Assembly: GCF_900636825.1 (NCBI RefSeq) | Contig: NZ_LR134318.1 | Span: forward strand, 1,893,501 to 1,957,500 | DNA: 64,000 bases | Reading direction: 5' to 3' | Origin: Pseudomonas fluorescens | GTDB lineage: Bacteria; Pseudomonadota; Gammaproteobacteria; Pseudomonadales; Pseudomonadaceae | Program-made: the position numbers and the translations under genes | Shown: positions 38,558 through 47,513 of the stretch, piece by piece | Layout of the letters: each line of letters begins with the position of its first letter | Position numbering within the stretch: the stretch's first letter is position 1 | The notes under the pieces: model-generated | What the model was told of the DNA's origin: nothing | Databases searched by the model: none | The model's input: the letters and a program-made list of their open reading frames with translations, nothing else

Positions 38558-41269
38558 TTAAATAACTGCAACCGGCCGCGCTTCGGCAGCCAGCAAGCGC
38601 TTGATTTCCGGAACGCAGGAACCGCATTGCGTACCGCAGCGGAGATTGTTTTTCAGGCCTTGAAGGTCCAGGCCCTGGCGAATGCCGGCGCAGACTGCGT
38701 TGAGGCTGACGTTTTCGCAATTGCACAGGGTCTTGTCGCTAGCGATCGCCGCAACCGTGCCCGGCGGCGTGCTCAGCGGTGCCAACAGCCAGCGCCGCAA
38801 TTGTTCGTCGGCGCGACCCTCGAGCCACAAGCTTTGCAGCCAATGCTGCGCGAGAGTTTCGCCGGCCAGGCGGATGGCGGTGATGCGCCCGTTCTCGATG
38901 CGCACGCGTTTGCCGATGGCACGGCGCGGGTCGTCGTAGGCCAGAACCGGGCCGTCGAGCAGCGACAGGCATTGATCGATCTCACTCAGCAAGCCTGGAT
39001 CAGGCGCTGCGATGTGGGCCGCGCGTAGGAGCAACGCTGGCCGTTCACGTCCTACAAGGCTGATATTGACGTAGGAAAACGCCTCGCACAGCGGTCGTAG
39101 AGTTTCGAAGTGCCGTTGAATATCGCCCTCGATCAATGCGAACAGCTGCCATGGCAGATCCACCGGCTCGAGGCGCACACCGCTGTGCTTGAGTTCGGGT
39201 TGTTTCGACAGCGGATCGACAGCGGGCAATGTCAGGTTGTTCACGCCGCCCTTGAGAAAGCGGTCACCCCAATGCATCGGCAAAAACGCCTGGCCCGGAC
39301 GCACGCTGTCATCGCTGCCAACCGCGACGATCACCGCGCCCCGACGGCTTTTCAGGTTGATCAGATCGCCCGGCTGCAAGCGATGCCGACGCAGTTCATC
39401 CGGATGCAGGCTCAATACCGCTTCGCTGACATGGCCGAACAATTGCGCGGCGGTGCCAGTGCGGCTCATGCCGTGCCACTGGTCGCGCAGACGGCCGGTG
39501 ATGAGGGTCAGCGGGAAGCGCGCGTCACGCTGTTCCTTGGCGGCGCGATAGGGCTCAGCGATGAATTGCGCGCGACCGCTGGCCGTAGGAAAAACGCCGT
39601 CTTCGTAGAGTCGCGCAGTACCTTGCCGCGCGTCGGCAGGGAAGGGCCATTGTTGCGGGCCGATCTCGTCGATCAAGGCATGACTGATGCCGGACAAGTC
39701 CAGATCACGGCCCTTGGTCAACAGTTTGAATTCATCAAACAACTGCGAAGGCTGATCGAATGCAAACAGACTCGGCTGCTGCGGACGCAGACGTTTTTCC
39801 AGCCGTTGTGCGAAATCCACCGTGATCGCCCAGTCCGGACGCGCTTCCCCCGGTGCGACAATCGCTTTGCGCACGTGGGAAATGCGCCGTTCGGAGTTGG
39901 TCACCGAGCCTTCCTTTTCGCCCCAACTGGCGGCCGGCAATAGAAGGTCGGCGAATGCCGCCGTTTCGGTGGTGCGAAAGGCTTCTTGCAGCACCACGAA
40001 CGGGCAAGCCGCCAGCGCTGCGCGCACCGATTGTTGATCCGGCATCGACTGCGCAGGGTTGGTACAGGCAATCCACAACGCCTTGATCTTGCCGCTGCGA
40101 ACTTGCTCGAACAGTTCGATGGCGCTGAGCCCAGGTGCTTCCGGCAACCTGTCCACGCCCCAGTAAGCCGCCACCTCTGCGCGATGTGCAGGGTTGGCGG
40201 CATCGCGATGACCAGGCAGAAGATTCGACAGGCTGCCGGTTTCTCGGCCGCCCATGGCGTTTGGCTGACCGGTCAGAGAAAAAGGTCCTGCGCCTGGTCG
40301 GCCGATTTGCCCGGTGGCCAAGTGCAAATTGATCAGCGCGCTGTTTTTCGCACTGCCGGCCGTGGACTGATTCAAGCCCATGCACCACAACGATAGAAAG
40401 CTCGGCGAAGTACCCACCCACTCGGCACATTGCTGCAACTGTTCGACGCTGATGCCGCACAGTTGCGAGACCATTTGCGGCGTGTAATCACGCACCAGCG
40501 CTTTGAGTCCGGCGAGACCCTCGGTGTGCGCCTTGATGAACTCGCGATCGACCCAGTCTTCCCACAGCAGCAGGTGCAAAATCCCATGGAACAACGCGAC
40601 ATCGGTGCCGGGAAGAATCGCCAGATGCAAGTCAGCCAGATCGCAGGTGTCAGTCCGACGAGGGTCGATAACGATGACTTTCATCTGCGGACGGCGGGAT
40701 TTTGCTTCCTCCAGCCGGCGAAAAAGTACCGGATGGGCGTAGGCCATGTTACTGCCGACGATCATCACACAATCGCTGACGTCCAGGTCTTCATAGCTGC
40801 ACGGCGGTGCGTCGGCGCCGAGGCTGCGCTTGTAGCCGACCACCGCCGAAGACATGCACAGCCGCGAGTTGCTGTCGATGTTATTGGTGCCGACCAGCGC
40901 CCGCGCCAGTTTGTTGAAGGCGTAGTAATCCTCGGTCAGCAGCTGTCCCGAAATATAGAACGCCACGCTGTCCGGGCCGTGTTCGGCGATGGTTTCACTG
41001 AAAACATTGGCGGCGTGCTCCAGCGCGGTGTTCCAGTCGCTGCGGCTTCGGGCCAGGCCTTTGCCCAAGCGCAATTCCGGATACAAGGCGCGGGCGGCGA
41101 GGTCGCCGGTCAAATGCAGCGTCGAGCCCTTGCTGCACAGTTTGCCGAAGTTGGCCGGGTGCGCCGGATCGCCGCTGACGCCGAGGATGCGCTCGCCGTC
41201 GTGCTCGATCAGTACGCCGCAGCCGACCCCGCAATAACAGCAGGTCGAGGCGGTCGTCTGGCGGTTCAT
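38558..41269 (-). CDS. assimilatory nitrate reductase catalytic subunit
   Basis: A 903-residue molybdenum bis-MGD enzyme reducing nitrate to nitrite in the cytoplasm. An N-terminal [4Fe-4S] site (CCYCGVGCGVLI, then FGKLCSKG) precedes the molybdopterin domains (MIVGSNMAYAHPVLFRR; LWCMGLNQSTAGSAKNSALI). The dinucleotide-binding C-terminal domain contains GRLRDQWHGMSRTG. A BFD-like [2Fe-2S] domain ends the chain (LCNCENVSLNAVC, then LRCGTQCGSCVPEI). ATG 41269 overlaps the nirD stop (TGATG). Such enzymes are called NasA or NasC in different species, so no symbol is given. Confidence 0.95.
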   Translation of the reverse strand: MNRQTTASTCCYCGVGCGVLIEHDGERILGVSGDPAHPANFGKLCSKGSTLHLTGDLAARALYPELRLGKGLARSRSDWNTALEHAANVFSETIAEHGPDSVAFYISGQLLTEDYYAFNKLARALVGTNNIDSNSRLCMSSAVVGYKRSLGADAPPCSYEDLDVSDCVMIVGSNMAYAHPVLFRRLEEAKSRRPQMKVIVIDPRRTDTCDLADLHLAILPGTDVALFHGILHLLLWEDWVDREFIKAHTEGLAGLKALVRDYTPQMVSQLCGISVEQLQQCAEWVGTSPSFLSLWCMGLNQSTAGSAKNSALINLHLATGQIGRPGAGPFSLTGQPNAMGGRETGSLSNLLPGHRDAANPAHRAEVAAYWGVDRLPEAPGLSAIELFEQVRSGKIKALWIACTNPAQSMPDQQSVRAALAACPFVVLQEAFRTTETAAFADLLLPAASWGEKEGSVTNSERRISHVRKAIVAPGEARPDWAITVDFAQRLEKRLRPQQPSLFAFDQPSQLFDEFKLLTKGRDLDLSGISHALIDEIGPQQWPFPADARQGTARLYEDGVFPTASGRAQFIAEPYRAAKEQRDARFPLTLITGRLRDQWHGMSRTGTAAQLFGHVSEAVLSLHPDELRRHRLQPGDLINLKSRRGAVIVAVGSDDSVRPGQAFLPMHWGDRFLKGGVNNLTLPAVDPLSKQPELKHSGVRLEPVDLPWQLFALIEGDIQRHFETLRPLCEAFSYVNISLVGRERPALLLRAAHIAAPDPGLLSEIDQCLSLLDGPVLAYDDPRRAIGKRVRIENGRITAIRLAGETLAQHWLQSLWLEGRADEQLRRWLLAPLSTPPGTVAAIASDKTLCNCENVSLNAVCAGIRQGLDLQGLKNNLRCGTQCGSCVPEIKRLLAAEARPVAVI

Positions 41270-41586
41270 CAGATGGCTTCCCGCAGGGCCAGTTGCACGC
41301 GACCATTCTCGACCCGCGCCGGATGGTGATGCGCACAGCCGATGTCCGGCGCCTGGGCTTCCCCGGACTCGAGGTCGATCTGCCAGTTGTGCAGCGGGCA
41401 AGCCACGCGTTTGCCGTAGATCAGACCTTGTGACAATGGCCCGCCCTTGTGCGGACAGCGGTCGTCGAGTGCGAAAACCTCATCGTCGCTTGTACGAAAA
41501 ATCGCGATATCGCCTTTCGGCCCGGCAATGATTCGCGAACCGAGGGCGTTGATCTCATCCAGCGCACAGATATCGAGCCAGTTCAT
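41269..41586 (-). CDS. nirD: nitrite reductase small subunit
   Basis: A 105-residue Rieske-fold protein, the small subunit of the siroheme nitrite reductase. The Rieske-like sites are CPHKGGPLSQG and CPLHNWQIDLESGEA; the first keeps Cys and His of CxH, the second CPLHNW, so unlike enteric NirD this copy could still hold a [2Fe-2S] cluster. The ATG at 41586 (MNWLDICALDE) overlaps the nirB stop by 4 bases. Confidence 0.94.
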   Translation of the reverse strand: MNWLDICALDEINALGSRIIAGPKGDIAIFRTSDDEVFALDDRCPHKGGPLSQGLIYGKRVACPLHNWQIDLESGEAQAPDIGCAHHHPARVENGRVQLALREAI

Positions 41587-44036
41587 GCCGGCACCTCCAG
41601 GTTTTTCACGGGGATTACCTCGAACTCTTTCTTCAGTTGTGGCTGCGCCAAGCGCTCTTTCCACGGGTCTTGCTCGAACGACAGGGAAAATTGCAGGCGC
41701 TCGTTCAAGGCTTTGCGCCGGTCGGCGTCTTCCAGCACGTTCTTCTTGATGTGCTCCATGCCGACCCGTTGCAGGTAATGCACGGTGCGCTCCAGATAGA
41801 AGGCTTCTTCGCGGTAGAGCTGCAGGAACGCGCCGTTGTACTCACGCACTTCCTCAGCCGTTTTCAGCTTGACGAAGAACTCGGCGACTTCGGTTTTGAT
41901 CCCGCCATTACCGCCGATGTACATTTCCCAGCCGGAGTCCACGCCGATGATTCCTACGTCCTTGATCCCCGCTTCCGAGCAGTTGCGTGGGCATCCGGAG
42001 ACAGCAAGTTTCACTTTGTGCGGCGACCACATGTTGAACAGGTCGTGCTCGAGTTCGATGCCCAGTTGCGTCGAGTTTTGCGTGCCGAAGCGGCAGAACT
42101 CACTGCCGACGCAGGTTTTCACCGTGCGGATGGATTTGCCATAGGCATGGCCGGACGGCATGTCGAGGTCTTTCCAGACACCCGGCAAGTCCTGCTTTTT
42201 GATCCCCAGCAAGTCGATGCGCTGACCGCCGGTGACCTTGACCATCGGCACCTGGTATTTGTCGGCAACGTCGGCGATACGTCGCAGTTCCGACGGGTTG
42301 GTCACACCACCCCACATCCGCGGCACCACCGAATACGTGCCGTCTTTCTGGATGTTGGCGTGGGCGCGTTCGTTGATCAGGCGCGATTGCGGATCGTCCT
42401 TGGCTTCGCCCGGCCAGGTGGAAATCAGGTAATAGTTGAGCGCCGGGCGGCATGTGGCGCAGCCATTGGGGGTGCGCCAGTTCAGATAAAGCAGGGTGTC
42501 GGCGATCGTTAGCAGATGTTCCTGGCGAATCGCCTGACGAATCTGCCCGTGATTGAGATCGCTGCAACCGCAGATGGCTTTTTCGCTTTTCGGTTTGACG
42601 TCTGCGGCACCGCCCACCGTGTTGATCAGGATCTGTTCGACCAGCCCGGCGCACGAGCCGCAGGAGCTGGCGGCCTTGGTGTGTTTCTTCACTTCATCGA
42701 CGCTGAACAGACCGTGTTCCTGAATCGCCTTGACGATGGTGCCTTTGCACACGCCGTTGCAACCGCAAACCTCGGCGCTGTCGGCCATGACCATGGCTTT
42801 GTCCTGGCCTTGATGTCCTACGTCGCCTAACGCGTTTTCCCCAAACATGAGGTGATCGCGGATCTCGCCAATGGCGTGATTCTCACGAATCTGCCGGAAA
42901 TACCAACCGCCATCTGCCGTATCTCCGTACAGACAGGCGCCGACCAACACGTCATCCTTGATCACCAGTTTTTTGTACACACCGCCGATCGGATCGGAAA
43001 GGGTAATAGTTTCGGTGCCTTCGCCGCCCATGAAGTCGCCCGCGGAAAACAGGTCGATGCCGGTGACTTTGAGTTTGGTCGAGGTGACCGAGCCCTGATA
43101 GCGGGCGAAACCCAGCTGGGCGAGGTGATTGGCGCAAACCTTGGCCTGTTCGAACAGTGGCGCGACCAGGCCGTACGCGATCCCGCGATGGCTGGCGCAT
43201 TCGCCGATCGCGTAAATGCGTGGGTCGTAGGTTTGCAAGGTGTCGTTGACCAGAATTCCGCGATTGCACGGGATGCCGGCCTTTTCCGCCAGTTCGGTGT
43301 TGGGGCGAATGCCTGCGGCCATCACCACCAGATCGGCGGGGATGATGTCACCGTTCTTGAACTGCACCGAGCCGACCCGGCCGTTGCCGGCGTCGTGCAG
43401 GGCCTGGGTCTGTTCGCACAGGCGGAAATGCAGGCCACGGGATTCCAGCGCCGATTGCAGCAGTTGGCCGCTGGTCTTGTCCAGTTGCCGTTCCAGCAGC
43501 CATTCGCCGAGGTGCACCACGGTAACGTGCATGCCGCGCAGCATCAGGCCGTTCGCCGCTTCGAGGCCAAGCAAACCGCCGCCGATGACCACGGCGTGCT
43601 TGTGGGTCCTGGCGGTGTCGATCATTGCCTGGGTGTCGGCAATGTCGCGGTAACCGATCACACCCTGCAAGGTGTTGCCGGGGATTGGCAGGATGAACGG
43701 CGTCGAGCCGGTGGCGATCAACAGACGGTCGTATTCGGCTTCGGTACCGTCCTCGGCGATCACCCGGCGTTTGACGCGATCGATCTCCACCACTTTACGG
43801 TTGAGCAGCAATTTGATGTTGTTTTGCAGATACCAGTCGAGGTCGTTGAGCACGATCTCTTCGAAGGTCTGTTCGCCGGCCAGCACCGGCGAGAGCAGGA
43901 TGCGGTTGTAGTTGGTGTGCGGTTCGGCGCCGAAGACGGTGATGTCGTAGAGCTCGTCGCTCAGCTTGAGCAGTTCTTCAAGGGTACGCACCCCGGCCAT
44001 GCCATTGCCGATCATCACCAGTTTGAGTTTTTTCAT
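41583..44036 (-). CDS. nirB: nitrite reductase [NAD(P)H] large subunit
   Basis: An 817-residue enzyme that reduces nitrite to ammonium. The N-terminal FAD/NAD domain starts MKKLKLVMIGNGMAGVR, with the second Rossmann motif AVVIGGGLLGLEAANGL. BFD-like [2Fe-2S] segments follow (VCGCNGVCKGTI, SCGSCAGLVEQ, AICGCSDLNH). The C-terminal sulfite/nitrite reductase domain has CVGSEFCRFGTQNS and GCPRNCSEAGIKD, holding the [4Fe-4S]-siroheme. ATG 44036 is chosen; an upstream extension would translate the terminator hairpin of the leader. It is the first gene of the operon, preceded by an ANTAR-type leader. Confidence 0.96.
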   Translation of the reverse strand: MKKLKLVMIGNGMAGVRTLEELLKLSDELYDITVFGAEPHTNYNRILLSPVLAGEQTFEEIVLNDLDWYLQNNIKLLLNRKVVEIDRVKRRVIAEDGTEAEYDRLLIATGSTPFILPIPGNTLQGVIGYRDIADTQAMIDTARTHKHAVVIGGGLLGLEAANGLMLRGMHVTVVHLGEWLLERQLDKTSGQLLQSALESRGLHFRLCEQTQALHDAGNGRVGSVQFKNGDIIPADLVVMAAGIRPNTELAEKAGIPCNRGILVNDTLQTYDPRIYAIGECASHRGIAYGLVAPLFEQAKVCANHLAQLGFARYQGSVTSTKLKVTGIDLFSAGDFMGGEGTETITLSDPIGGVYKKLVIKDDVLVGACLYGDTADGGWYFRQIRENHAIGEIRDHLMFGENALGDVGHQGQDKAMVMADSAEVCGCNGVCKGTIVKAIQEHGLFSVDEVKKHTKAASSCGSCAGLVEQILINTVGGAADVKPKSEKAICGCSDLNHGQIRQAIRQEHLLTIADTLLYLNWRTPNGCATCRPALNYYLISTWPGEAKDDPQSRLINERAHANIQKDGTYSVVPRMWGGVTNPSELRRIADVADKYQVPMVKVTGGQRIDLLGIKKQDLPGVWKDLDMPSGHAYGKSIRTVKTCVGSEFCRFGTQNSTQLGIELEHDLFNMWSPHKVKLAVSGCPRNCSEAGIKDVGIIGVDSGWEMYIGGNGGIKTEVAEFFVKLKTAEEVREYNGAFLQLYREEAFYLERTVHYLQRVGMEHIKKNVLEDADRRKALNERLQFSLSFEQDPWKERLAQPQLKKEFEVIPVKNLEVPA

Positions 44037-44105
44037 CAGGTTCTCCGGGAGCTGCGGCTGGCCTCTGATGGGCCGTCGGGCCGTGCTCGACAAATTTTGC
44101 GCAAA

Positions 44106-44148
44106 CAAAAAAAGGCGTCCCGCTAGTTGCCTAGCGAGGACGCCTTTG
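44106..44148 (-). terminator. leader terminator upstream of nirB
   Basis: On the minus strand AAAGGCGTCC-T-CGCTAG and CTAGCGGGACGCCTTT pair around a GCAA tetraloop and continue into a run of seven T residues. It lies between the promoter and nirB, 70 bp before the start codon, so it acts as an attenuator. Confidence 0.9.
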
Positions 44149-44154
44149 TCCTTG

Positions 44155-44193
44155 TCCCGTTCTCTCGGGAAGCGCAGCCCTCGTCGTTGAAGG
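44155..44193 (-). promoter_or_regulatory. ANTAR-target double hexaloop in the nirB leader
   Basis: First hairpin: CCTTC-AACGAC-GAGGG (44193-44178). Second: TCCCG-AGAGAA-CGGGA (44170-44155). Both six-base loops have A at position 1 and G at position 4, the pattern recognised by ANTAR antiterminators such as NasT. The linker is 7 bases and the intrinsic terminator follows 6 bases later. Confidence 0.85.
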
Positions 44194-44222
44194 TTGGGCT
44201 TTATGTATGGTGAGAAAGGTAA

Positions 44223-44239
44223 TGCAGTGGTTGTGCCAA
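44223..44239 (-). promoter_or_regulatory. sigma-54 promoter of the nirB operon
   Basis: On the minus strand TTGGCAC, AACCA, CTGCA, with GG and GC separated by exactly 10 bases. Transcription would begin near 44212, about 20 bases before the first hexaloop hairpin. Confidence 0.8.
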
Positions 44240-44334
44240 CTTGGGTGGGGGCCGTAATTGCTGGGGTTTTCGACCGATTGGAAATGTCTCGCTGCACTTT
44301 CTGGAGGCGTGTTGCGCCTTTTTGGAGCGAAGGA

Positions 44335-44411
44335 TCAACAGATCGCAGCCTTTGGCAGCTCCTACAGGGGTATGCAATCCACTATAGGAGCTGCCGAAGG
44401 CTGCGATCTTT
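44335..44411. repeat. REP inverted pair, family I
   Basis: Arms GATCGCAGCCTTTGGCAGCT and AGGAGCTGCCGAAGGCTGCG. It abuts the stop codon of the kinase/phosphatase gene. Confidence 0.9.
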
Positions 44412-46073
44412 TCAGGGGTGATGAAACAACAGAACCAGCAGCACCACATTCCCCAACAAGGCCAGCAACGCCATGGTCCGCCAGACCTTCAACGGCTCAC
44501 GTTCCAATAAGGGCCGGGGCCGTACGCTCAGGCTGCGCCGCTCGCCCTGTTCCAGCACCAACAACCATTCTTCAGCCGTTTCAAAGCGTTGTTGCGGATC
44601 GGCCGCGACGCCGCGTTCGAGGCTTTGCGTCAGCCACTCTGGTAAGTCCGGCCGATAGCGACTGGCGCTCACCGGCACGCCAAATCTGGGACGCTGAAAC
44701 GCTTCGATCTCGCCGTATGGAAAGTGCCCGGTCAGCAGGTGATACAGCGTGACGCCCACTGCATACAAATCCTGCTGTGCACTCGGCGGCTCACCGCGAA
44801 ACGCTTCCGGTGCGATAAAGCTTGGGGTTCCGGGCAGTGTCGACGGGGCGTCTTGCGAGAGTCCGGGGCAATACGCCAAGCCAAAATCCAGCAGGCGCAA
44901 CTCGCCGTCGTCGCCGAGCAGCAGATTGTCCGGTTTGATATCGCGATGCAAAATCTGCCGCCGATGCAGTAACCCGACGGCGCGCAGCAATTTCTCGGCG
45001 ATCTCCTGCCATCGCGCCAGCGGCAGAGGTCCGAGCAGCGCCAGTGTTGTCCCCGAATATTCCCGCATCACGTAGTACAAATGCTGACGCCGGCTGCACG
45101 CATGGACTTCAGGGAAATGCCGTCCTGCCACCCGTTTCAGGAACCATTCTTCCGACAGCAAGGCCTGGGCGGCTTGCGTATCTTCGGCGAGACGCAAGGG
45201 CAGGGTTTTCAACAGCCATGGCTGGCCATGTTCATCCAGCACTCGATAGAGCAGCGATTGCTGGCTCTGGCCGACGATGCTTTGCACTCGCCAGCCTTCG
45301 AACAATTGCCCAGGTTTGAGCGGTGGCGGCAGTGGCCACTGCCGCAAATGGATCAGCGCATCGCCTATGGTCGCTTCACCGACCGCATCGACACGCACCA
45401 GCAAAGCGCTGGCATTGTCCTGACTGCCAGCCAGATGCGCGGCGTTGACCAGCGTTTGCGCGGCACTGTGCAGCTCAGGTTGGTCGCGCAGAATCGCCGC
45501 AATCGCGCTATCGCCCAAAGTCGACCAGACACCGTCGGTCAGCAGTACAAAGCTTTCGCCTTCGCGCAATTCGCCGTCGAGAAAATCCAGCACCAGATGC
45601 TGATCCAGGCCCAGCGCGCGCTTGAGCACATGCTGCATGCCGGGTTGTTCCCAGACATGGTCTTCGCTGATCCGCTGCAAATGGTCGGCGTGCCAACGAT
45701 AAACCCGGCAATCGCCTACGTGGGCAAGGGTAAAGCGTCGACCGCGGATGACCAGAGCGCTGACCGTGGTCAGCAGCGGTTGCCCACCGCCATTGGCCTG
45801 CAGCCAGCGGTTCTGCGCGAGCAACAAGCGATCCAGCGCCTGGGCGACGCTCCAGGTTTCCGGCGTCGCGTAATAGTCGAGTGCCAAAGCCTGCAAGGTG
45901 GAGCGGGCAGCGAGGCCACCGTCGGCGCATTGGCTGACGCCGTCGGCGACGGCGAACAGACAACCTTTGCTGGCCGCCAGTGCCGGGGCCGGTGTCACCG
46001 CACGCAGCGCGTCCTGATTCTCCGCGCGCGGACCGGTGGCGCTGGCTTCGGCGAAACTCAGTTGCAGGGCCAT
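44412..46073 (-). CDS. bifunctional PP2C phosphatase / Ser-Thr protein kinase
   Basis: A 553-residue fusion. Residues ~1-240 are a PP2C phosphatase (ENQDALRA, VADGVSQCADGG, VGDCRVYRW, GSQDNASALL). Residues ~260-510 are a protein kinase with the lysine in LLKTLP, catalytic loop HRDIKPDNLLL, DFG in LLDFGLAY and APEAF. A single membrane helix lies at the extreme C-terminus (LALLGNVVLLVLLF), so both domains face the cytoplasm. It starts 7 bp after the nitrate transporter gene and is co-transcribed with it (P. aeruginosa PA1782). A role in adjusting nitrate transport or assimilation is inferred from context. Confidence 0.92.
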   Translation of the reverse strand: MALQLSFAEASATGPRAENQDALRAVTPAPALAASKGCLFAVADGVSQCADGGLAARSTLQALALDYYATPETWSVAQALDRLLLAQNRWLQANGGGQPLLTTVSALVIRGRRFTLAHVGDCRVYRWHADHLQRISEDHVWEQPGMQHVLKRALGLDQHLVLDFLDGELREGESFVLLTDGVWSTLGDSAIAAILRDQPELHSAAQTLVNAAHLAGSQDNASALLVRVDAVGEATIGDALIHLRQWPLPPPLKPGQLFEGWRVQSIVGQSQQSLLYRVLDEHGQPWLLKTLPLRLAEDTQAAQALLSEEWFLKRVAGRHFPEVHACSRRQHLYYVMREYSGTTLALLGPLPLARWQEIAEKLLRAVGLLHRRQILHRDIKPDNLLLGDDGELRLLDFGLAYCPGLSQDAPSTLPGTPSFIAPEAFRGEPPSAQQDLYAVGVTLYHLLTGHFPYGEIEAFQRPRFGVPVSASRYRPDLPEWLTQSLERGVAADPQQRFETAEEWLLVLEQGERRSLSVRPRPLLEREPLKVWRTMALLALLGNVVLLVLLFHHP

Positions 46074-46080
46074 TGAAGCC

Positions 46081-47292
46081 TCAGACCCGCGCTGCCGTCA
46101 CCGCCGCCGAACCCCAAGTGGTTCTCCAGCGGCGCTTGACCCCGTGCAGGCCAAACCATGCGAGCACGCCCAGACTGGCGAACAACCACAAGGCCAATTG
46201 ATAGCTGCCGGTGCTCTGTTTGATCGCGCCCATACCGGCCGCCAAAGCAAAGCCGCCAATACCGCCGGCCATGCCGATCAGCCCGGTCATCACGCCGATC
46301 TCCAGACGAAAACGCTGCGGCACCAGTTGGAAAACCGCACCGTTGCCTGCGCCCAAGCCGAGCATGGTGCAGACGAAAAGCGCTAGCGCCGCGTAGGAAC
46401 TTGGCAAATTGAAGCCGACGGCAGCAATGCAGATGGCGGCGACGGTGTACATCGCCAGCAAGGTGCGAATGCCACCGAAGCGATCGGCCAGTGCGCCACC
46501 CAACGGCCGCATCAGGCTGCCACCGAACACGCAGGCAGCGGTGTAGTAGCCGGCGGTTACCGGGCTCAGACCGTATTGATCGTTGAAATAACCGGGCAGG
46601 GCGCTCGCCAGGCCGATGAAACCGCCGAAGGTGACGCTGTAAAAGAACATGAACCACCAGCTGTCACGGTCGCCGAGGGCCTTGAAGTAGTCGGCCATGG
46701 CTTTCGGTTTCGGCCGCTGCGGAGCGTTTTTTGCCAACAAGGCGAACAGCACCAGGGTCAGGACGAGCGGGATCAGGGCGAAACCGAAAACATTGCTCCA
46801 GCCGAACGCGGCGGCAATTACCGGCGCGAGCAGCGCGGCGAACACGGTGCCAGAGTTGCCCGCACCGGCGATGCCCATGGCTTTGCCCTGATGCTCCGGC
46901 GGGTACCACTGCGACGCCAATGGCAACGCCACGGCAAACGATGCGCCAGCCATGCCGAGGAACAGGCCGAGGATCAGCGCTTGTTCATAACTGTGGATGC
47001 CGATTTTCCATGCGCCGAACAGTGCGCAGATGACGATGACCTGGCCGATCACGCCGGCGGTCTTGGGCGACAAGCGATCCGCGAGCATGCCCATGGCGAA
47101 GCGCAACACCGCACCAGCCAGAATTGGCGTGGCGACGACGAGGCCGCGTTGCTGGGTGGTCAGGTGCAGGTCGGCGGCGATCTGCACCGCCAACGGGCCG
47201 AGCAGGTACCAGACCATGAAGCTCAGGTCGAAATAGAGGAAGGCCGCGAACAGGGTCGGGGTGTGGCCGGATTTCCAGAAGCTTGAATTCAT
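46081..47292 (-). CDS. MFS nitrate/nitrite transporter
   Basis: A 403-residue inner-membrane transporter of the NarK/NasA major-facilitator group with about 12 helices. The nitrate signature of this family appears as GMAGASFAVALPLASQWYPP and GLIGMAGGIGGFALAAGMG. ATG 47292 (MNSSFWKSGHTPTL) is used, since an upstream extension would run through the leader RNA. It is the first gene of an operon with the kinase/phosphatase. Its leader carries the same control elements as nirB. Confidence 0.94.
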   Translation of the reverse strand: MNSSFWKSGHTPTLFAAFLYFDLSFMVWYLLGPLAVQIAADLHLTTQQRGLVVATPILAGAVLRFAMGMLADRLSPKTAGVIGQVIVICALFGAWKIGIHSYEQALILGLFLGMAGASFAVALPLASQWYPPEHQGKAMGIAGAGNSGTVFAALLAPVIAAAFGWSNVFGFALIPLVLTLVLFALLAKNAPQRPKPKAMADYFKALGDRDSWWFMFFYSVTFGGFIGLASALPGYFNDQYGLSPVTAGYYTAACVFGGSLMRPLGGALADRFGGIRTLLAMYTVAAICIAAVGFNLPSSYAALALFVCTMLGLGAGNGAVFQLVPQRFRLEIGVMTGLIGMAGGIGGFALAAGMGAIKQSTGSYQLALWLFASLGVLAWFGLHGVKRRWRTTWGSAAVTAARV

Positions 47293-47387
47293 CGCGCACC
47301 TCAGCTGAAAAGAGTCTCTAAAGGAGTCATGCAACAGCAGGTGGAGCGCCCCCACGGCCGCACCACCGGCCCCGATCTGTGGGGCCA

Positions 47388-47441
47388 AAACGCAAAAACG
47401 CCGCTACCTGATTCGCCGATGGGCGAACGGGGTGAGCGACG
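47388..47441 (-). terminator. leader terminator upstream of the nitrate transporter
   Basis: On the minus strand CGTCGCTCACC pairs with GGTAGCGGCG, with an inner TTCGCC/GGCGAA stem, then TTTTTGCGTTTT. Its left arm shares bases with the second hexaloop hairpin, so the two cannot form together. Confidence 0.75.
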
Positions 47442-47477
47442 TCTTTGTCGTAGGTGGGGCAACCGCCGTTGGTTACC
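47437..47477 (-). promoter_or_regulatory. ANTAR-target double hexaloop in the transporter leader
   Basis: First hairpin: GGTAACC-AACGGC-GGTTGCC (47477-47458). Second: CGAC-AAAGAC-GTCG (47450-47437). Both loops have A1 and G4; the linker is 7 bases, as in the nirB leader. Confidence 0.85.
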
Positions 47478-47490
47478 TGAGGGAATGCTT

Positions 47491-47507
47491 AGCGAGATTT
47501 GTGCCAA
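47491..47507 (-). promoter_or_regulatory. sigma-54 promoter of the nitrate transporter operon
   Basis: On the minus strand TTGGCAC, AAATCT, CGCT, with GG and GC exactly 10 bases apart. The -12 element is less perfect (TCGC for TTGC). Predicted start is near 47481, a few bases before the first hairpin. Confidence 0.65.
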
Positions 47508-47513
47508 GGCTTG

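Larger units (their letters stand above)
44037..44411. other. nirB control region
   Basis: This 375 bp gap holds, from nirB outward, the leader terminator, the two hexaloop hairpins, the sigma-54 promoter, about 95 bp that may hold activator sites, and a REP pair (44335-44411). No small gene is supported. Confidence 0.8.

Noticed and set aside
41269..44036. Possible fusion of nirD and nirB
   Set aside because: Separate genes with a normal 4-base ATGA overlap; each has its own start and complete domains.
44037..44297. N-terminal extension of nirB
   Set aside because: It would translate the leader terminator and the hexaloop hairpins; MKKLKLVMIGNGMAG is the proper start.
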